64,000 nucleotides of DNA, taken from NCBI GenBank assembly GCA_031002005.1, contig JARYHS010008074.1, positions 283,651,930 through 283,715,929 on the forward strand, in the 5' to 3' direction. Below are positions 55,446 through 64,000 of the stretch, piece by piece. The notes below the pieces were generated by a model, which did no database searches, was not told the origin of the DNA, and worked only from the letters and a program-made list of their open reading frames with translations. The translations under genes and the position numbers were made by a program. Source of the stretch: Vandiemenella viatica (lineage: Eukaryota > Arthropoda > Insecta > Orthoptera > Morabidae). Each line of letters starts with the position of its first letter. Position 1 is the stretch's first letter.

Positions 55446-55800
55446 TAGGGTGATTCAGGAGGAATGGTAAATACTGAAGGAGATAGTAATATGAACAATA
55501 TTAAGTAAAAAGGTTCATATAACGTGTCCAATTTTCATCCGTTTTGGACATATATGTTCTGGAACCTCCCAGGTTGCCGGACCTTATCTTTATATTGTTT
55601 GTGTGGGGATGGTTGCAAAATGAAGGGTACAAAGAAAATGTAAACACAAGAGACGAATTACTCACTTGCATTGTAAACACTGCTACTCTCATAAAAGTAC
55701 ACCAAGACATACTCAGAAGAGCTACATGTACTGTTGTGAAGAGAGCTGCCAAGTGTATTGAAGTTAATAGTTGGATTTTTGATCACTTAATTTTAACTTT
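55446..55800 (+). mobile_element. Tc1/mariner (DD41D-like) C-terminal fragment
   Basis: The left edge has GTAGGGTGATTCAGGAGGAA, like an inverted end. Coding sequence follows after about 130 bp: a PDL..LFVWGWLQNEGYKENV stretch, NTRDELLTCIVNTATLIK and RRATCTVVKRAAKCIEVNSW. This is the region after the third catalytic Asp and the family C-terminus. The earlier transposase is deleted and the right end is not found. Confidence 0.65.
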
Positions 55801-56098
55801 TGTAAATATGCATGTGTTTTTGCATGAATTAACTACTACAATAAGTTATTTGTGTACTCTTGATCATTTTCTGAGGTTTATTTTATGCATAACATTTCAA
55901 CACTTGTATCTCCAAAGCGAATGGAAATCAGATACATTTATCTGGACTTTTTTTACTCAATATCGTTCAAACCACCACCTCCTGCTATATTTACCACTCC
56001 TCTTGAATTATTCTGTATATTACCAAACATTGTTTTAAATTTGCAACAAACAAGGTATTTCACACATATCAACTGAATAATTATACATAAAATATTAC

Positions 56099-56243
56099 CC
56101 AACACTTATTTCTGCATCACCGCTAAGCCCAGACAAGCTTGAAACCTCATCTGATTCTCTCTTTCCAGTATTGCTGACAGGTAGTATTGCATACTTCTTC
56201 TGCCAAGAGAGTTCATCAGCCAATAACTTCTCTTGAAACTTGT
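56099..56243 (-). CDS. Host-gene exon, 145 bp (most 5' confident exon)
   Basis: Acceptor CTTTAAACCCGCAG at 56,244 and donor GTTGG|GTAATA at 56,098. It needs one base from the previous exon and gives two bases to the exon at 49.6 kb. It encodes KFQEKLLADELSWQKKYAIL followed by PVSNTGKRESDEVSSLSGLS and a short end. The first half is probably helical, the second Ser-rich. The donor sequence AAGTGTTGGGTAATATTT resembles PLE termini seen elsewhere (see findings), so the 3' edge is less certain than the 5' edge. Confidence 0.62.
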
Positions 56244-56446
56244 CTGCGGGTTTAAAGAAGAAAGAAGAGTTAAACTTAATTACACAAGGAAAGATAAACA
56301 GATAATCAGACAATAAAAGCATTAGTAATTATTTTATCACATTCAAAACAGTCAGATATATGTTTACAAAAACAAAAGGCTCTTTATAACTATTAGGTAA
56401 AGAATTGATTGTTGAACTTCTGAAGCATAAATATTTTGGCATAATA

Positions 56447-57681
56447 CAAAAGCTGTCCAGAAAGTAACTTAGATTTGTGCCTAGCATGGAGATGGGTGGA
56501 ATTGGAGCCAGCCATCTTGGAGTCAAAATATTTCTACATTCAGTAAGCATCATGCTGCGTAGCATGTGGACCATGGCTTTTCTACTTTGTTCATTGTGAA
56601 ATATTGGAATGTACACTTCAAAAGAAAATCCCAAGAGTAGTGATCAGTGATTAGATTTTACCTGTGAAGAACCTTAAAATGATTGAAACTCATCAGCTAA
56701 TTTGTGAGGTGTACAGAGATGGAATAATGAGAGCATTCAATTTAAAAATGGCCTCACTGTGAGAACTGCAGTTATCAGCCTAGCCTTATGAATGAACTGA
56801 TGATGAAAATCAACAACAAAATTTGTGAAAATTGCCACTTTACAATTACGGAACTTTCACTTCATTTCCCTCAAATTTCACGAAGTTTACGAAATGAAAT
56901 TGTACTGAAGAAGCTTGGTTATTACAAGTTCTGTGCAAGAAGGGTGCTAAAAACGTCACAAGACCACAACAAACAGCATTTTGTTGCATTGTTGAATTTC
57001 CTCGAAGCCTATGACAAGGATAATAATACACTTTTCGAACTTGTTGTAATAGGAGATAAGACATGGTAAAGTATATTAATTGTGAGACTAAGCCCGTCCT
57101 TGGAATGGAAACACACAAGGTCTTCTAGAAAATTAGTAAAATGTTTGCAAACATTGTCAGCGAGAAAGAATACAGCAATTGTGTTTTGGGACACTGAAGG
57201 AGTGTTTCTGGTTTATTTCCTTGAACGTTGTGTAACAATTGACTCAGAAAGGTATTGTGAAACATTGACAAAACTAAGGCATTGGGGATAATCGAGATCA
57301 AATTATATGTTTTTTCACAACAACACACATTCACACAACTCTTGGATGGGAGGTGTTTATCTCCTACCATTCAAAGTGTATCTGGCACTAAGCATTTAAA
57401 ACCTCTTTCCAGCAATAAACTTCTGGCTCACAACATAGTACTTTGACAGTGACATAGAATTTCAAGCTATTGTCAACCTGTGGTTGAAATCTAAGGCAGC
57501 AGATTTCTACAGAGACAGAATTGATATCTTGTGCAGCGTTATGATAAGCGCATCAATTAAAATGAAGACTTTACACAATATTTTAAGACTGTCCCTTTCA
57601 AAAATAAACAACAAATTTTCTTTTTCTTGTTTGGCGAGTTTTTTTATTTCCAAATGTAATTTACTTTCTGGAAAACCCTCG
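56447..57681 (+). mobile_element. mariner element, decayed
   Basis: Ends contain GTCCAGAAAGTAACTTA (left) and a matching CCAGAAAGTAAATTA read inward on the right, with TA at both sides. The plus-strand transposase includes KICENCHFTITELSLHFPQI (helix-turn-helix), VVIGDKTW (first Asp), SLEWKHTRSSRKLVKCL, and GVFLVYFLERCVTIDSERYC. The final Asp region is broken. The TIR family is different from the other three mariners. Confidence 0.88.
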
Positions 57682-57734
57682 TATTTGATAATAAACTCGA
57701 ATGAGGAGGAGTCATTGAGGATGTGGTAGAAAAA

Positions 57735-57880
57735 GGTTTGAAAATTTTACAGCTACCAGAGAGGGTAATGAGGGGACGTAATAGAGAATTGAGGGATTTT
57801 GGTTTCAAAACTACAGTCAGGCCATTGCTCGAGTATGGTGGTACAGAATGGGACCCACATTTTGGTTATCAAAAATAGGA
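57735..57880 (+). mobile_element. LINE C-terminal scrap
   Basis: The plus-strand reading RNRELRDFGFKTTVRPLLEY and WDPHFGYQK parallels the LINE tail at 48,010-48,115. Only about 145 bp remain. Confidence 0.75.
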
Positions 57881-57889
57881 AGTGGAGGG

Positions 57890-58522
57890 GTTGAAAGGAG
57901 GTCCGAACTCAGACTATTCGAATCGCTAAATATCTAAATCGCTTTTTTAATTAAAATTCATGGATGTTCATAAGTTAGTGCTGAAGCTATAGGAGAGTGG
58001 ATGACGTGTGATGATGAATATTGAAAGTGTGAGAGAACAAAGTGTCAAGGAAGAAGATGACCTTAATGTCGAAGTTGAAGCAGACACGGGACCATCAGTT
58101 AGTTAAGTATTTGCCGGCCTTGAAAATGCATTGAAGTGGATGGAGCATCAGCCCAAGTCTGATCATATGCAACTTCTCACTGGCAAGCGGATGTGTGACT
58201 TGGCAGCCCAAAAACTGATGAATACAGTCAAACAGCTTACTTTTACCAATGTTTAGCAAGCAATGACTTATTTACAGTATGGTATGTACATACTGTACTA
58301 ATGTACAGCACTCTAAGTACGCTTAACATGTAAAAGTTTTTCATTTAATTAATTAAAAGCCCTTTTATTTTGTTAAAAAAATAAATTTTTTCTCCCATTT
58401 TCAACATGCATATAGTAATTAATTAAAATAGACAATTTTTCAGAAAAAATCCAATTATCTGAATTTTTGATTATCCGAATGGAAACCAGTCCCAATTATT
58501 TCGGATAATTGGAGTTCTACTG
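57890..58522 (+). mobile_element. Tigger/pogo element, internally deleted
   Basis: The right end, read inward, is CAGTAGAACTCCAATTATCC, the typical Tigger inverted repeat. The left end near 57,895 is a diverged GGTCCGAACTCAGACTATTC version. The remaining coding (58,100-58,255) is the transposase C-terminus: VFAGLENALKWMEHQPKSDH and KLMNTVKQLTFTNV. The catalytic domain is deleted. Confidence 0.85.
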
Positions 58523-58639
58523 TATTAAGTAGCTGATGATTGTATTATTACAATTGAAAATGTGCTGAATATATTAACATGGGTCAAAACTCTACCTATC
58601 TTCTCAGTGACTGAATTTATATGGTAGGAAGCACTTTAC

Positions 58640-58674
58640 CTGTGTTCTTTATCTTTCTCTTTTCCACTCTTCCA
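58640..58674 (-). CDS. Weak candidate upstream exon of the host gene (35 bp)
   Basis: The donor CACAG|GTAAAGTG is good and the phase (one base out) would match the next exon at 56,243. It would encode GRVEKRKIKNT. The acceptor CATCCACTAAG is weak, the exon is very short, and it lies at the edge of the gypsy element, so it may be chance. Confidence 0.22.
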
Positions 58675-58759
58675 CTTAGTGGATGAATGATTGCAGGTGC
58701 AAATACCAATTATGGTGAAGAAGGAAATTGAGAAAAGTCTGAAACTGAGTCCCAGACGT

Positions 58760-59810
58760 TGTGAGGAAAGAGTCTGCCAAACATAAATGTGTTCACAACA
58801 TTCATGGTAGAAGGAAAGGTGGGCTGGGATAACTTTTGCGACAATGGTGGAACACACCCTTTCAATTTTATAAAGAGATTAGAGAATTTGGACATTTTTG
58901 TAGGGCTACAGAGAGAAACAAGATTGAAATGATTGGCAAACACATCAAAGAGGATGTCCGAATGTAGGGAGAGCAGTTTGCGGATAACTGCGAAATGTTT
59001 GCATAGTTTAAGCTAGCTTTCTTAAAACATTTCTAGTCCATAGACATATATATTGCAGTGCGTATTCATCAGGTAGTGGCACACAACAGAATTTTTTCTT
59101 GAAGTGCGTGAATTCTTGCAGCATTTAAGCTCTCCTTTCAGAGAGGGGAATTTGTGTGAGTGATCAATGCAGGTTTGCCAACACAGGTGGTGTTTGTTAG
59201 CCATGATGTACAATCGATTAGGCAGTAAAGATGTTGGGTAGGTTGGATGAACAACAAAAGAGCCTGAGAGCAAAAGAGTATGGGAAGAGAGAGCCAGCAC
59301 AATTCACGCACAAAGAACAAATGGAAGGAAATGCCTTGAAAGGGGAGAGAGGTAACTCCCAGCAACCACAAGAGAGCTACCATCATTTTGATAACCAGAA
59401 TCGCGGTGGCTACAATATCAGAGAACAGAGGCACGGATTAGAATATGGTCGCAGAGGCAGAGCCAGCATATATAGAGATGCATACCAAGATCAAATTGCT
59501 GGTAGGAAGTGTCGATACCTTTGGCACAAGTAGCAGTTGAGAGAGTGGGCACCAAGTAAACTAGTGTGTCACTGCTTCAGCCTCAGTGGAGACAGGAGAC
59601 GACATGAGGCTACCTTATGCAGAACCCACACGAGAGGTCAAAACAACGGAAGGGTCTATTCTAAGGAAGAACAAAGAACCAAAAGAAGTAGCACTAGCAG
59701 AGAAAATTTTATCAGAGCTAATGTTGGGAGATAATGGAAGACTAATGGTTGGAGATAATGGACTAAGGAGAGAACAAATTGAATAAACTGTGTAATTTAA
59801 CAGGCGATTG
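58760..59810 (+). pseudogene. gag-like region of the gypsy element
   Basis: Near 58,850 the plus strand reads GTHPFNFIKRLENLDIFVGL, the conserved start of Ty3/gypsy gag capsid (G.NP..FL..LE). Downstream at 59,231-59,533 is a basic, Gln/Arg-rich region (REPAQFTHKEQMEGNALKGE and NQNRGGYNIREQRHGLEY) and a knuckle-like RKCRYLWHK. Frame breaks are frequent. Confidence 0.55.
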
Positions 59811-60950
59811 CCGGCAAGTTAGAAAACCTCTGTGATAAAACTGAGCTGAAGCTGATGGGCAGCCGAGTGGTATATGTCTGAATGGAAATATTGTTTTCGG
59901 AAGAATCTGAGTAAGTCACTAAGTAGACTGGAAATTAAGGTTAAGGAAGACATAGAAAGAGGAGCTGAGTTATGGCAGCGGCACAAATGAAAAGTTGGTA
60001 ACCACACGCAAAGATGTGATAATGGGCGCGCAACAGCCGACTGTGGCGGCATGACCATAGTTGCGAATGAAAACATTAGCAATTTACAACAGCTGAGTGG
60101 GTACATTGGATACATCTACAGCAAGGACTTATGAGAACTGTTGCTGCAAGAAGGCAATAAACTAGAATGAAGGGAACCATATTCTCCTAGAGTAATGGAA
60201 AAGTTAACAAGCCAGGAAACAGAGGCAGTTCGGCAGTGGTAATCACATTTTTCAGAGAGGCTGTATAAGAGAATTACAGCAGAGCAGAAGATAGGTAAGC
60301 AGCCAGTGGATGGAATGATGGCTACTGCTGCTATGGGACAAAAGATGGAAATTGTTAAATATGTGATACAAGTGGAAGGAGAAATTGTGGGAAACCAAGT
60401 GGAGATGGAACCTGTAATGGAATTCTTTGGTGCATGTAGTGCAAGGGTTTGAGTACTACCGATAACACCAAAGTTCGTTGGGTGGCCAAGTGGTTATTGA
60501 TTAATTGTCTAATGTGTGCGGTAAGACTAACCTGATCAATAGTGACTTCTTGGCGTTTCTTCTTGTGAGGATGATGATCTGTTGTTGACACCAGAGAATC
60601 TTGAAATATTGCAAAATTAACAAACTGCATAGATGATTAGCTGCTGAAGGCAACCAAAGTCTATTAAAGATGTTATACATTGAAAGTAGGCTGCATTGAG
60701 TTCGTATTGACCCGAGTGTTGTTGGTCTGATACGGATTAGTAGGTTATATATAATGAATACAGTAGCTACTAGAAAAGTTCTGGTTTACTGCAGTATATT
60801 CCAAACTGACGAGTACACAACACAGAATGTAACTAGTGTTCCACTGAACAGTTATCTGCAACCCCTGCATCTTGAATTTCAATGATTATTGCCAAAATGG
60901 GATGCAAAGTTGCACGAGTGGTAGAAACATTTGTGAATTACGTCTACATC
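59810..60950 (+). other. gag-pol interval of the gypsy element, not resolved
   Basis: This should carry the end of gag and the protease, but no DTGA-type motif could be read. Short open frames here have no recognisable family sequence. Confidence 0.4.
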
Positions 60951-60954
60951 TATA

Positions 60955-62060
60955 ATTTGAGCAAGCCTGCTTGCGACTGCCACTAGAGGCAAGTGCAGTT
61001 GTAGACTTCATCCTGGGATTGACTGGCTCTCGGAGGTGGAAGCAATTCTTGATTTGAAGGAGGGGACGCTGACATTTACTAACAGAGGAAAATGTATCAA
61101 GCTTAAACTGAAGAAGCAGACACTAGTCAGGGAAGAGGAATCAAGTGGAATACGGGTGATCTCATAGGGAGACGCCTTGTCAATTAGACACAGAAAGGAA
61201 TGCCTGAGTTTGGAAATAAATCACAGTCCCTCAGGACATGACAAGTTCTCCAACATGTCTTTGGATGTGCCTGGGCACATTCAAGGTAACAGTTGTAAGT
61301 TGAAAGTCAAAGAGGGCCTTACCATTGTGGTGAAATCGTACCCAACGATGCCAGCACAATGGGCAAAAGTGCACGAAGCATTAGACTGTATGGAAATGAC
61401 AGGAGTAATTGAAAAATCGAAGAGTATACATAAACCCTCTACTAGCTGTTCAGAAGGTGGACAAGTCTGTGAGGCGGGTTGAAGATACACGAGTACTCAA
61501 CAGAACACTCATACTGAAAGTGACCACCCGCAACTGGTGGATGAGCTAAGAAGATTTTATGACGCTAAATATATGACATCACTGGATATCACTTCAAGCT
61601 ATTTGCAAGTTCCATTGGATAAGGAGTCAGGAACATATATAGCTTTCTGCCATGAAGTGCTACCAATTTTGTGTGTTGCCATTTGGATTAAATAATGCTG
61701 TAGCGAGCTTTATAAGGGCTTTGGATCATGTGCTTGGAAGTAGCCTGCGAAATGAAGTAACACTATATAGACGATATGGTGATAGTTTCAGGAACACTTA
61801 AGGATCATAGGAAGACAGACACATTCTAATGGCCCTGAGAAATGGGGGAGGGGGGGGAGGTTATGATGCGTAGGAAGAAGAAATGTGTTTTTCTGAGAGA
61901 ATGGTTAAATTTACTCAGTTATGTGAGAACCTACAGGGTGTGACAGATGAGTTGAAGTTGGAGGTGATAGGAAAGTTTCCTCTGCCAAAGAACAAGGCTT
62001 AGTTGAAGAGCTTCCACAGTTTATGTGGCTACTATAGGAAGTTTATGAAAGGGCAGGTCA
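60955..62060 (+). pseudogene. Reverse transcriptase of the gypsy element
   Basis: Readable blocks: PGIDWLSEVEAILDLKEGTL (61,015), EALDCMEMTGVIEKSKS (61,375), a motif A region YMTSLDITSSYLQVPLDKES (61,571), CVLPFGLNNAVASFI (61,673), a YRRYGD stretch where YVDD is expected (61,770), and LKSFHSLCGYYRKFM (62,003). The catalytic Asp pair is lost and there are several frameshifts. Confidence 0.8.
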
Positions 62061-62149
62061 TGAACAGCATCCAAGCAAACTGGAGAATACCAAGACGACA
62101 TTGTAGTGGACGTCAGAGTGCAAGGATGATTTTATGCAGATTAACCAAG

Positions 62150-62590
62150 TGTCGGAGGGTTGTCACACCCAGAATGGAATCAAGATTTGTACTTTTCAGC
62201 AGATAACTCATCCTACAGGCGAGGGGTTGAAGTTTTCCAGGAAGTGGTGAAAGATGGAGAAGTTGAACATTGGATGATTTCCTTCACAAGCAGGATGAAG
62301 GGAAAAAATTACAATGGAGAAAGAATGCATTTTGATTGTGTGGAGTTTCCAGATATTCAGGCACACCTTTATGGGCAGGAGGACAACACTTTACATGGAC
62401 CACAAGATACTGTCCATTTTAATGAGTTGCTGACTAACACATGGGAGATTGGCCCGTTGGGTGTTATTTATGCAAGAATTTGAATTCGAAGTGAAATATC
62501 TGCTGGGGAAGGAGAACCAGGTGGCAGACTGTCTATCAAGGTTGCCTGTGGAACTGGAAGAGAAGGAGGATGGAGAAGAAGCTCAAGACT
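62150..62590 (+). pseudogene. RNase H domain of the gypsy element
   Basis: The open segment 62,160-62,483 has WNQDLYFSADNSSYRRGVEV (first Asp) and FTSRMKGKNYNGERMHFDCV, where the usual Y..TEKE is NGERMHFDC. After a frameshift, FEFEVKYLLGKENQVADCLS (62,475-62,535) is the typical end of the region. Confidence 0.8.
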
Positions 62591-62669
62591 AGGTTCAGCT
62601 TAATTTTATAAAACAAGTGCAATATGAGGATGAGTGGGAGAATTACTTTAGTAATTCCAAGAAAAAGAT

Positions 62670-63760
62670 TTGATGATCGAGATGGTAAAGGACCATTTGC
62701 AAGACGCTGGTTACCAGGGGAAGTTGACACAATTTTACTGTCTACATAATGGTGTGATATTTCAATGCAACCTGGAAAACAGCCAAGAAAACATAAATTT
62801 GGGGTACCGAAGGTGTGTAGATAAATTGGTACTACAACATCACATGAGGTACGGACACTACGGGTCTAGTAAATGTTACCGAGTTCTAAAGGAGATCTGT
62901 CACTTCAGTAACATGGCATGTAGGGTTGCCAGGTTGCTATCAGTATGTGATATTTGCCAAAGGGTGAAGGATCTTGCACAGGGAAAACATGAATACATTA
63001 CCCTGTAAGGCAAGGGAATTGGTAGCGGTCAACATACTCGGTCCACTCCCTGTCTCAAGAGTTGTAGCTACCCAAATCCTTGTTATCATGGATGTTTTTT
63101 TTTTTTTTTTTTTTTTTCAAAGTACATCAAATTATACCTATTGAAGAAAGCCACAGCGACGGTGTTGGCCAACAAGGTAGTGGAAGGGTTTTTCTGGGAG
63201 GTGGGAAAGCCAGAGAAAATCTTGTCCGACAATGTTCCCCAATTCAAAAGTAGGAACTGGACAGAAAGGCTACAGAAGGAAGGGATGGAGGTAATGACTA
63301 CATCATACTATCAACCACAGGAAAATCCCTGTGAGCATATAATGAGGGACATGGGGCTGTGGTTCCACACTACATGTGATAATAACTGTAAGTGTTACCC
63401 CCTAACCATAGACAAGTGGGAGTACATTCATAAAAACCTAACTCACGATGCCACTTCACTGATACCCCCCATGATAATGTTCCATTAACCTATGGCAAGG
63501 ATAGTAAATCAACTCATTGAATTCCCCGAGACTACTTTTTGATTATGAAGAGAAAATAATAATGCCTGAAAAAACCCTGAAGAAAGCAGTGGCGAAGAAT
63601 AAAGCAAGACATGTTTAGAGTGGAAAGGCTATGACATATGAAGTGGGAGACCTTTTTCTGGTGCAGACGCATTTTAAGTCATCCCGCGTAAAGAATGAGA
63701 AGGAAGTTTAAAGTGCTGTATGAGGGTTCTTACAGGATTAAGTTCCTGCTGAGAGATAAT
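62670..63760 (+). pseudogene. Integrase of the gypsy element, interrupted by a T run
   Basis: HHCC region: LQHHMRYGHYGSSKCYRVLK and VCDICQRVK (62,835-62,970). The core starts VAVNILGPLPVSR (63,028) and ILVIMDVF, then a run of 23 T (63,095-63,117) replaces the expected Phe-Ser codons. It then goes on with ATATVLANKVVEGFFWEVGK, ILSDNVPQFKSRNW (second Asp) and TTSYYQPQENPCEHIMRDMG (third acidic residue). The C-terminus near 63,700 (KVLYEGSYRIKFLL) is also readable. The T run, stops and shifts inactivate it. Confidence 0.85.
63095..63117. repeat. Poly(T)23 tract inside integrase
   Basis: Uninterrupted T run located at a TTT codon of the integrase core. Flanking codons are continuous with the family sequence, so it looks like slippage expansion, not an insertion. 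Confidence 0.95.
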
Positions 63761-64000
63761 GCTTAGCACCACCTCCCCATGCTGATCAACCTTGTAGTTT
63801 TTTTGTACCAAGGGACGGAGGAAATAATTTCATTTCTTGACAAAATTACTAGCCACAGATCACAATGTAATTAAGGGGTTCACACCTTACACAAAAAAAC
63901 TGAAAAAAATAAATAAAAATAAACATACTACTTAATTTGGAAGCCTATTTAGTATTTTGACTTTGAATATTTAGTTGTTGTTTTTTTTTCAGTTTTCTTG

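Larger units (their letters stand above)
12336..56243 (-). other. Inferred host gene spanning 44 kb (five phase-matched internal exons)
   Basis: Five minus-strand coding segments form a chain. Exon 56,243-56,099 needs 1 preceding base and ends with 2 extra. Exon 49,655-49,544 starts with the 1 completing base and ends in phase 0. Exon 24,435-24,357 starts in phase 0 and ends with 1. Exon 12,867-12,481 starts with 2 and ends with 1. Exon 12,364-12,336 starts with 2 and ends in phase 0. All have AG before and GT after, and none contains a stop. Together they encode about 250 residues of a serine-rich, low-complexity protein. First and last exons are not seen. The introns hold most of the mobile elements in the window. 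Confidence 0.65.
58690..63990 (+). mobile_element. Ty3/gypsy LTR element, plus strand, decayed
   Basis: Domain order gag, (protease region), RT, RNase H, integrase, all plus strand, about 5.3 kb. No LTR pair was found. The 3' LTR may lie past the window end, and the 5' LTR should be near 58,530-58,690 but is not evident. It is a different lineage from the errantivirus-like element, and no env is seen. Confidence 0.82.

Noticed and set aside
1..64000. CRISPR arrays, operons and bacterial promoters
   Set aside because: The sequence is clearly a eukaryotic genome with introns and animal transposons. No regularly spaced direct-repeat array of CRISPR type is present.

Overview
This window is eukaryotic, intron-scale and AT-rich, and almost wholly built from transposable elements. 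Penelope-like elements, mariner/Tc1 elements, jockey-type LINEs, tRNA-derived SINEs and an env-bearing Ty3/gypsy element all point to an insect. The mix, with TAGATG-tailed LINE ends and Penelope termini resembling repeats common in grasshopper genomes, suggests a large-genome polyneopteran (orthopteroid) insect. The species is an inference and no host protein fixes it.

The most useful non-repeat signal is a set of five short minus-strand segments (56,243-56,099; 49,655-49,544; 24,435-24,357; 12,867-12,481; 12,364-12,336). Each is flanked by AG and GT splice signals, and every exon-exon phase matches, so they look like consecutive internal exons of one host gene. Its introns are about 6.4, 25.1, 11.5 and 0.1 kb and are filled with transposons. 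The protein is serine-rich, probably disordered, and not recognised. A TPRTL-type motif weakly recalls CENP-T.

Layout. 1-850: Tigger/pogo remnant. 1,165-1,345: LINE tail. 1,353 to about 11,230 (minus): decayed endogenous errantivirus-like element with gag, protease, RT, RNase H, integrase and truncated env. A Tc1 element (4,606-8,376) splits its RT and itself contains a SINE and a 5'-truncated LINE. 11,500-28,250: Penelope-like elements (PLEs) with RT and GIY-YIG domains, including one (18,392-23,958) with inverted ends and a second PLE inserted inside it. 28,250-40,200: inverted SINE-like pair, mariners, a DD41D element, a 125-bp tandem array and a Helitron helicase scrap. 40,209-43,420: LINE with endonuclease, RT and clear target duplications. 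43,850-51,900: two PLEs broken by SINEs, a hAT element (itself holding a MITE) and a LINE tail. 52,667-58,522: Tc1, inverted PLE pieces, mariner and Tigger. 58,690 to the end: plus-strand Ty3/gypsy element.

All protein-coding transposon genes seen carry stops, frameshifts, truncations or lost catalytic residues, so no element appears autonomous. Two genome-level patterns stand out. All ten copies of the main SINE lie in the same orientation, the same as the inferred host gene. Several PLE ends share a splice-donor-like GGTAAGTG block and a hammerhead-ribozyme-like core.
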